Notes under the pieces: generated by a model
Databases searched by the model: none
Told to the model about the DNA's origin: nothing
What the model saw: only the letters and a program-made list of their open reading frames with translations
Shown: positions 38,743 to 43,070 of the stretch, one piece after another
Layout of the letters: each line of letters begins with the position of its first letter
Numbering within the stretch: the stretch's first letter is position 1
DNA from: a virus
IMG/VR virus record: IMGVR_UViG_3300002053_000006
Coordinates: 1-43,070 of that record
DNA: 43,070 nt
Direction: 5' to 3' (one strand)
Program-made: the position numbers and the translations under genes

Positions 38743-39231
38743 ATGGCAAAGAAATTCCAGCAAGAAATGGGGATTGGTAGAGGTGCGAAGCCTATAGATG
38801 CCGAGCACAAGCACGATTGCGATAAGTGCAACGCATCTGGCCACTGTCCAGCTGAGACCTACTACCGATATATGAGTACTCATCCAGAGGACATTCCTGT
38901 TATAGACAAAGCTATAAGAGAAGTGGCTGACTCTGACTGGATGTCTGCCGTGCTAAGTCTAGCCGTGAATGTCGGAAGGAAAGAAGGAGGAGGAGCTGCT
39001 TCTGCAATCTTAGCGGCAGAGGGTATACACCTAGGGTGGGCTCTCGCTAAGGGGGCTAAGTTTATTCCAGTCAAGCACAGACTGGATGCGGCAGACATGT
39101 TCAGTAGCATCAGAGGCGTTGAGGTGGAGAAGACACCATTCGGACTCGTGGTCAAGCCGTCTGAGGGTGCTGACCTTGATAGTCTAGCCGATGTCATCAA
39201 GAGCCTGCAGGACGGAGGCATGTTAAGATGA
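38743..39231 (+). CDS. Hypothetical 162-aa protein with Cys/His cluster
   Basis: Near the N-terminus HKHDCDKCNASGHC is a compact metal-binding cluster. The rest is helical and Ala/Gly-rich (AVLSLAVNVGRKEGGGAASAILAAEG), ending in a beta/alpha segment. GGAGGTAAAG precedes the ATG. It overlaps the next gene by 4 bp. The function is unknown. Confidence 0.6.
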   Translation: MAKKFQQEMGIGRGAKPIDAEHKHDCDKCNASGHCPAETYYRYMSTHPEDIPVIDKAIREVADSDWMSAVLSLAVNVGRKEGGGAASAILAAEGIHLGWALAKGAKFIPVKHRLDAADMFSSIRGVEVEKTPFGLVVKPSEGADLDSLADVIKSLQDGGMLR

Positions 39232-39473
39232 GCATGATATTCAATCGGGATGAGCCACCGCCTTCCACTTCAGACCCTGAGCCGAGTCTTCCTGTACCTG
39301 CAGAGCATGGTGTGTGCTCTCAGTGTAAGTCCTGTGGGTGGTCAGGATATATTGAGGACCTGAAGGCTAAGTGGATAATGTCTGGCTCAGGAGCCAAACT
39401 TGTTCCTGCTTGCCCTGGATGCCGCTCTACTCAAATATCTGTGCTGACAGATGGTGTAATGAAGGAGGTGTGA
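39228..39473 (+). CDS. Zinc-ribbon protein, 81 aa
   Basis: A Pro/Glu-rich start, then VCSQCKSCGWSGYIED and, later, ACPGCRSTQI: four to five Cys forming a ribbon of the kind found in RNA polymerase-associated and DNA-binding proteins. It starts at an ATGA overlap with the preceding gene. GGAGG for the HTH gene lies at its own end. Confidence 0.65.
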   Translation: MSMIFNRDEPPPSTSDPEPSLPVPAEHGVCSQCKSCGWSGYIEDLKAKWIMSGSGAKLVPACPGCRSTQISVLTDGVMKEV

Positions 39474-39475
39474 GC

Positions 39476-39781
39476 ATGACTGAGTCTACAAAAGTTCCTC
39501 TATCTCGCCTGAAGCGGCAGATACTCCAGCGTGAGGGGGTAGTCCTTGAGAAGCATACTCGTCGCCCTGTTCGAGTTGAGGACCTGCCTGACGAATATCC
39601 TAAGACTCCCAAGATGAAGTACTTTGAGGCTAAGTACCACTGCCATATAGAGCAGGTAGTCTTCAAGTATTCGTTGTCTGACTGCGCCTCGTATTTCAAC
39701 TCAGAAGTAGACCGCTCCACAATCTCACGTTGGAGAGCCCATATTAGGCAGTACTTAGGTATAGTACAATTCCATGCATGA
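39476..39781 (+). CDS. Helix-turn-helix DNA-binding protein
   Basis: A 101-residue protein. The C-terminal segment YSLSDCASYFNSEVDRSTISRWRAHI reads as a HTH, with a recognition helix ending in STISRWR as in many phage and transposase-related regulators. The N-terminal part is basic (SRLKRQILQR). The ATG at 39476 follows GGAGGTGTGAGC. It sits just before the regulated leader at 39836. A regulator of the TTGACAAC promoters is possible but untested. Confidence 0.65.
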   Translation: MTESTKVPLSRLKRQILQREGVVLEKHTRRPVRVEDLPDEYPKTPKMKYFEAKYHCHIEQVVFKYSLSDCASYFNSEVDRSTISRWRAHIRQYLGIVQFHA

Positions 39782-39835
39782 CAATGGAGGTAAAGATGAA
39801 GGCGAAGATTATATAATAATATAGCACCTGCCGTA

Positions 39836-39865
39836 TTGACAACTGCCCTATCTCTATGTTACAAT
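39836..39865 (+). promoter_or_regulatory. Sigma70-type promoter upstream of the RepA-like ATPase
   Basis: TTGACA at 39836-39841, TACAAT at 39860-39865 with an 18-bp spacer; a second TATAAT at 39871 may serve as an alternative -10. In the TTGACAACT class. Its transcript begins just before the hairpin at 39879. Confidence 0.75.
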
Positions 39866-39878
39866 ATAGATATAATAC

Positions 39879-39938
39879 GAAGGCCTGAGGGAAAGGACTA
39901 ACAATCTTTTCAGTGAGCACTCCTCAGGCCTTCCTTTT
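39879..39938 (+). terminator. Terminator-like hairpin in the leader of the ATPase gene
   Basis: GAAGGCCTGAGG (39879-39890) pairs perfectly over 12 bp with CCTCAGGCCTTC (39922-39933), with a 31-nt loop, followed by CTTTTAT. The promoter at 39836 would produce an RNA of about 65 nt ending here, either an attenuator or a small RNA. The ATG of the ATPase gene follows 11 bases after the stem without a Shine-Dalgarno. Confidence 0.65.
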
Positions 39939-39944
39939 ATCTAT

Positions 39945-40904
39945 ATGTCAGATATAAGAGACTCAAGTAAGGGCCGTTTGCTCACCTTGGCTGACCTCAG
40001 GGAGTATAAGCCGCCGCCTGCCTATAGCCTTATCAGAGGTGGCGTTCTTAATATTGGCTCTCGCATGGTTATCTTTGGTGACGAAGGCACATTCAAGTCA
40101 GCAGCTGCCACACATGCTGGCTTCTGCCTATCTCGTGGCTCTTCCTGGCTAGGCTTCAAAACAACTCAGGCTAACATCCTCTATATTCAGGGGGAGATGT
40201 CTGTATCTGAGACCAAAGAGCGTATTGAGCAGTACATAGAGGGCTCTGGAGCAATATACAGTGCAAGACCAGGCAGTGTTCCTAACGAAGCGGAGAGACT
40301 TAAGAAGTATAAAGAGCCTGACAATCTTGTTGTTGAGACCCTGACTGATGATGTTAACTTAGACACAATATCAGGCTATAACTTCATCCGTAACGAACTT
40401 GAGCTGATGATTACCCATCTGCCTGCAAGGCCTATCGTCCTTATCTGCGACCCTCTATTCAAGATGTTCCGCTATGACCTAATCAAGGAAGAGGACCTTA
40501 AGTCCATGACTAGCAACATTGACAAGCTCCGCAAGGACACCAGCCTATTCGCTCATCACCCAGGTATGGCAGTTATTATAGTTCACCATGCTCGCAAGGC
40601 CCAGGTTGATGCTGAGGGCAATCGTATCGAAGGTCCTGGCAGTACAGATATGTTTGGCTCTGCTCACTTGAAGTGGTGGGCTGATACTATAATGAAGTTT
40701 GAGCTAGACTCTAGAGATGAAACTGAGTCCACCGTTGAAGTGAAGTTTACCAAGCATCGGCTCATGCGCTACCCTCCCCCTAAACTTATTAAGATGTTCT
40801 GGGACAGAGAGACTTATCACCCATATATTCAGACCATTATTCCAGCATCTAAGGGCGAGGACTACAGGGAGTTCAGAGGTGTCGACCTCAATCTGTTGGA
40901 GTGA
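39945..40904 (+). CDS. RepA/KaiC-like P-loop ATPase, candidate replicative helicase
   Basis: A 319-residue RecA-fold ATPase with Walker A GDEGTFKS (residues 45-52), ILYIQGEMS after the second strand, Walker B IVLICDP (D169) and VIIVHHARK near residue 210. This set matches the RepA/AAA_25 group of hexameric helicases and related phage ATPases. With DNA polymerase A, ligase and RNase H-like protein it could form the replication machinery; no primase is recognisable. Translation starts without a Shine-Dalgarno, 11 bases after a strong hairpin. It resembles but is distinct from the Sak4-like protein at 478. Confidence 0.72.
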   Translation: MSDIRDSSKGRLLTLADLREYKPPPAYSLIRGGVLNIGSRMVIFGDEGTFKSAAATHAGFCLSRGSSWLGFKTTQANILYIQGEMSVSETKERIEQYIEGSGAIYSARPGSVPNEAERLKKYKEPDNLVVETLTDDVNLDTISGYNFIRNELELMITHLPARPIVLICDPLFKMFRYDLIKEEDLKSMTSNIDKLRKDTSLFAHHPGMAVIIVHHARKAQVDAEGNRIEGPGSTDMFGSAHLKWWADTIMKFELDSRDETESTVEVKFTKHRLMRYPPPKLIKMFWDRETYHPYIQTIIPASKGEDYREFRGVDLNLLE

Positions 40905-40912
40905 GAAGCTAT

Positions 40913-41236
40913 ATGAGAAAGAGCAGGTATTATAAGATAATAACAATACCTCCTAGTCATCCTATGTATGTTATGAGTAATAGGGGGAAGGTGGCCGAGC
41001 ATAGGCTCATAATGGCTGAGCACATTGGCAGGCCATTGGAGCGGGATGATATAGTGCATCATAGGGATGGCAATAGACTGAATAACGATTTGAGCAATCT
41101 GGAGCTCCTTCCGAGGCGCATACATATGCTGATAGAGGAGCGGAGAAGGCTGGCAAATACTATATACTACCTCACTGCAAGGGTTGAGGAGCTCGATGAA
41201 GAGCTTGGAAGGCTAGGTTTCTTAGAGAGGATATAA
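40913..41236 (+). CDS. HNH endonuclease
   Basis: A 107-residue protein of the HNH_3 type: HRLIMAEHIGRPLERDD, then IVHHRDGNRLNNDLSNLELL. The HH-x5-N...N-L core gives the metal-bound catalytic centre. Such small free-standing HNH enzymes in phages are often homing endonucleases. A Leu/Glu coiled tail follows. GGAG lies 12-15 bases before the ATG. It sits between the ATPase gene and the AT-rich region. Confidence 0.78.
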   Translation: MRKSRYYKIITIPPSHPMYVMSNRGKVAEHRLIMAEHIGRPLERDDIVHHRDGNRLNNDLSNLELLPRRIHMLIEERRRLANTIYYLTARVEELDEELGRLGFLERI

Positions 41237-41282
41237 ATTTATATAAATGTATTATATAATATATTGTATATTTATTTTTATA
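41231..41282. other. Extremely AT-rich stretch, candidate DNA-unwinding element
   Basis: 50 of 52 bases are A or T in an otherwise mixed-composition genome. It includes the palindrome TATTATATAATA and ends in TTATTTTTATACC, one T short of the A-tract box of the two late promoters. It starts within the last codons of the HNH gene and lies next to the replication genes. No promoter in either direction is evident from it. Confidence 0.5.
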
Positions 41283-41308
41283 CCAAGCAAGAAAGGAGGT
41301 GAGACCAG

Positions 41309-41578
41309 ATGACATTTGAAGATATGGTACCTATGCTTCCAGACGGTGTTGACTTCAAGGACATATCAACTGAGTCATACAGGGAGTACACCTTTCCAGG
41401 TGGAGATATTATAACCATAGAGTCTCCAGTAGTGCTACATGTGTCAGAGAGCGGCGGCCACTATATAGTGGACAACGAAGGCATAGCTCACTACATTCCA
41501 TATAAGTGGATAGAGCTGTCGTGGGACAATGAGACAGGCAAGCGTATCAGCTTCGTAAGTCCTCGCAGTGGTCGTTAA
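41309..41578 (+). CDS. Hypothetical 89-aa protein
   Basis: A beta-rich acidic protein (REYTFPGGDIITIESPVVLHV; HYIVDNEGIAHYIP). AAAGGAGGTGAGACCAG precedes the ATG, a very strong ribosome binding site. I recognise no family. It is followed by the promoter at 41597. Confidence 0.62.
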   Translation: MTFEDMVPMLPDGVDFKDISTESYREYTFPGGDIITIESPVVLHVSESGGHYIVDNEGIAHYIPYKWIELSWDNETGKRISFVSPRSGR

Positions 41579-41596
41579 CTATCGACGACTGGCATA

Positions 41597-41626
41597 TTGA
41601 CAACCTGACCGCTGAAGGTGTATAAT
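41597..41626 (+). promoter_or_regulatory. Sigma70-type promoter before the recombination module
   Basis: TTGACA at 41597-41602, 18-bp spacer, TATAAT at 41621-41626. It precedes the small membrane gene, the 259-aa gene and, through the circle junction, the Cas4-like nuclease and Sak4-like ATPase. Confidence 0.85.
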
Positions 41627-41654
41627 GTAATCAGAGACATTTGAAAGGGAGGGA

Positions 41655-41759
41655 ATGAGTGAAGAAATAATAATTGCAGTCCTTATTATCTTGGTAGCGA
41701 TTATCCCTGCTACACTGCTAAAAATCTTTTCAGGAGGTAGAAAACACTATGGTAGATGA
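41655..41759 (+). CDS. Single-span membrane protein, 34 aa
   Basis: A short acidic start (MSEE) followed by one hydrophobic helix (IIIAVLIILVAIIPATLLKIF) and a basic end. GGAGGG lies directly before the ATG. Its end contains GGAGGT, the ribosome binding site of the next gene, with which it overlaps by 11 bp. The function is unknown; tiny membrane peptides of phages can be superinfection-exclusion or lysis accessory factors. Confidence 0.55.
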   Translation: MSEEIIIAVLIILVAIIPATLLKIFSGGRKHYGR

Positions 41760-42528
41760 TAAGCTTATTACCACTCGAAATCTGGTAGATGGAGACTTCG
41801 GAGCGCTCCGCCGCTTCACTGGTGTCCTCGACTCGATGCCGATTGAAGACAGCGAGTTTGGAGAGGGTGACCAGAAGAAAAAATCGAAACGTGTCACACT
41901 CAACTTCAAGGAAATCGAGGTTATCGAGGCTGTTGAACCCTATGCCTTTCCAACTTACTCAACTAGACCGATGACACTCAGTAACCGCAAGAAGTCCGTC
42001 TGGGGTGTTCTGGGTGAGTCCTTCAACGACCTGGTAGACCATGCTCTCTATAGCGAAATACAGCTAAAGCCGAAGCTTGATGACGGCTCTGATAATCCTG
42101 ACTTCATCAAGCCTGCTGACCGCATGGACATTGAGTCCTGTATCGGCAAGCGGTTCGGCCTAGTACTGGCTGACGGCGAGAATGGCAGGCCTGACCCTCC
42201 GCTTCTCTTTGATGGAAGAGCCAATGAGGGGCAGGGTGCTGATGTTCCTCGTCCTACCTGGATGGTCTACTCAGTCGAGGGTGTGGCGGTAGCTGGAGGC
42301 TCTGGCAAGACTCCTTACGAAGCTGCTATGGAGTTACTGGATGGAAGGACGGCTGCTGAGTTCAATGACAAGGTTCTCGCAGACCAGTACATCCGTAGTG
42401 ACACTGCTTTACTCTCGTCTATGTCCAAGCCAGAGTCGGCACCTGACTCATTCCTTGCTACAATGGTATCCACTGGCCAGTTTACCAAGGATGCTGGCAC
42501 TGGAGTCTATACCAGAAAGAAAGCCTAA
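41749..42528 (+). CDS. Hypothetical 259-aa protein, candidate single-strand DNA-binding protein
   Basis: The protein shows no obvious enzyme motif. It has a charged, beta-rich N-terminal half (KKKSKRVTLNFKEIEVIEAV), a central acidic segment and a C-terminal helical region (TPYEAAMELLDGRTAAEFND). It is directly upstream of the Cas4-like nuclease and the Sak4-like recombinase, the position where phages often encode an SSB, since Sak4 proteins act with SSBs. That role is inference from context only. GGAGGTAGAAAACACT precedes the ATG. Confidence 0.5.
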   Translation: MVDDKLITTRNLVDGDFGALRRFTGVLDSMPIEDSEFGEGDQKKKSKRVTLNFKEIEVIEAVEPYAFPTYSTRPMTLSNRKKSVWGVLGESFNDLVDHALYSEIQLKPKLDDGSDNPDFIKPADRMDIESCIGKRFGLVLADGENGRPDPPLLFDGRANEGQGADVPRPTWMVYSVEGVAVAGGSGKTPYEAAMELLDGRTAAEFNDKVLADQYIRSDTALLSSMSKPESAPDSFLATMVSTGQFTKDAGTGVYTRKKA

Positions 42529-42545
42529 GGAGGCCAGAACGGAGT

Positions 42546-42625
42546 GAGTGGGCGTGGGTTCAGGCAAGTAGAGAGCTAACGGAGCTGGTACTGGCACTCT
42601 CTCTCCAGCCTGCCGTAGCCCACTC
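42546..42625 (+). ncRNA. Structured intergenic RNA candidate before the Cas4-like gene
   Basis: Three paired arms nest in order: GAGTGGGC (42546-42553) with GCCCACTC (42618-42625), CAGGC (42561-42565) with GCCTG (42608-42612), and AGAGAG (42570-42575) with CTCTCT (42599-42604), with a loop of about 23 nt that holds a second small arm. The first arm is a perfect 8-bp pair. No U-run follows. It could be a leader regulating the nuclease gene or a processed RNA. Confidence 0.5.
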
Positions 42626-42639
42626 CTCCTCTGGAAGCT

Positions 42640-43070
42640 ATGGAACGAGTAGATAATCCAGAGCTCAAGAACCGTATCCTGAAGCATCTGGCTAGCATCT
42701 ACAAGATAGACGAGGTAAGAGAGCCTAACCACCTATCTTCCTACGTATATTGTAGAACCAAAACCTTCTTCGAGCAGAAGCAGGCCACCGAAGCTACTGA
42801 GCAGGAGGTTATGTTGTTTGTTCTAGGCTATGGGCTTCAGGATATTCTTACTCCCAAGTCAGCCGATACTCCGCTGTATGAGAAAGACGGTATCATATAT
42901 AGGCCTGATATGAGCTTCAAGATGGATACCGCTGAGGCTGAGCAGCTGGCTGAACTCAAGACTACTCGGAAATCAGCCCGTAGCCACTATGATGAGGACA
43001 GCATACCTGAGACCTGGCTTATGTATATGAAAGGTGGATGCTATATCAGAGGCACTAACACCTATGACCT
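42640..43070 (+). CDS. Cas4-like PD-(D/E)XK Fe-S nuclease, N-terminal part (continues at 1)
   Basis: Residues 1-143 of a 223-residue protein, cut by the window edge and resumed at 1-276. It carries the first iron-sulfur Cys (C38 in YVYCRTKTFFEQ), the nuclease acids D90 (YRPDM) and the E105-x-K107 pair (AELKTT), and QDI near 67-69, matching the Cas4/RecB core. The full protein is of normal Cas4 length (about 200). It probably resects DNA ends for the Sak4-like ATPase downstream. The Shine-Dalgarno is weak (CTGGAAG), and a structured leader lies just upstream, suggesting controlled translation. Confidence 0.82.
   Translation, partial: MERVDNPELKNRILKHLASIYKIDEVREPNHLSSYVYCRTKTFFEQKQATEATEQEVMLFVLGYGLQDILTPKSADTPLYEKDGIIYRPDMSFKMDTAEAEQLAELKTTRKSARSHYDEDSIPETWLMYMKGGCYIRGTNTYD
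43036..43070. repeat. Terminal direct repeat, right copy
   Basis: Exact copy of positions 1-35; see the left copy. Joining the ends removes one copy and leaves about 43,035 bp. Confidence 0.95.

Noticed and set aside
39796-39816. Six-codon open frame with a good GGAGGT site before the 39836 promoter
   Set aside because: Too short to support as a gene, and it lies upstream of the promoter, so it cannot be a leader peptide of the ATPase transcript from that promoter.

Overview
This window looks like one complete bacteriophage genome. Its first 35 bases (1-35) are repeated exactly as its last 35 (43036-43070), and a gene cut by the right edge resumes in frame at the left edge. The sequence is therefore a circular assembly, or a circularly permuted or terminally redundant genome, with about 43,035 unique bases. 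It carries a large terminase, portal, scaffold-like and coat-like proteins and a family A DNA polymerase. I see no integrase, no classical repressor, no RNA polymerase, no tape measure and no tail tube or sheath. This fits a short-tailed (podovirus-like), probably virulent phage. The host is bacterial: nearly every gene has a GGAGG-type ribosome binding site, and eight promoters have TTGACA / TATAAT boxes with 17-18 bp spacers. The species cannot be told from the sequence.

Layout. Two opposing transcription blocks meet at about 9.46-9.51 kb and diverge at about 30.95-31.08 kb. The leftward late block (30946 to 9507) holds, in transcription order: a terminase small subunit candidate, two tiny Arg-rich proteins flanking a membrane-anchored protein, the large terminase, the portal, a roughly 2,200-residue multidomain protein with ADP-ribosyltransferase-like and GNAT-like regions, scaffold, coat, decoration-like proteins, and a set of tail/adhesin proteins. 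The rightward block runs from 31076 through the circle junction to 9456. Its first part (31-42.5 kb) has many small genes, a large share of them Cys-knuckle proteins, plus a DNA methyltransferase, ATP-dependent DNA ligase, two HNH proteins, a HTH protein and a RepA-like ATPase. Its second part (42.6 kb through the junction to 9.5 kb) is a recombination and replication module: Cas4-like Fe-S nuclease, Sak4-like ATPase, RNase H-like protein, ERCC4-type nuclease, nucleotide-metabolism proteins, a second methyltransferase, HD phosphohydrolase, DNA polymerase A and a metallophosphoesterase.

Regulation. Six rightward promoters share TTGACAAC. The two leftward promoters share a longer architecture: an A-tract box placed at exactly the same distance upstream of an identical 12-base -35 region. 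One promoter drives a leaderless gene, and another is followed by a terminator-like hairpin directly before a helicase-like gene. Around 33.1-34.3 kb, a gene with its own terminator sits between an array of GTAC motifs and a 10-bp-phased repeat. A 52-bp stretch of almost pure A/T at 41.23-41.28 kb is a candidate DNA-unwinding site.

Not found: a recognisable endolysin, primase or integrase. Family names come from motifs I could read by eye; no searches were run.
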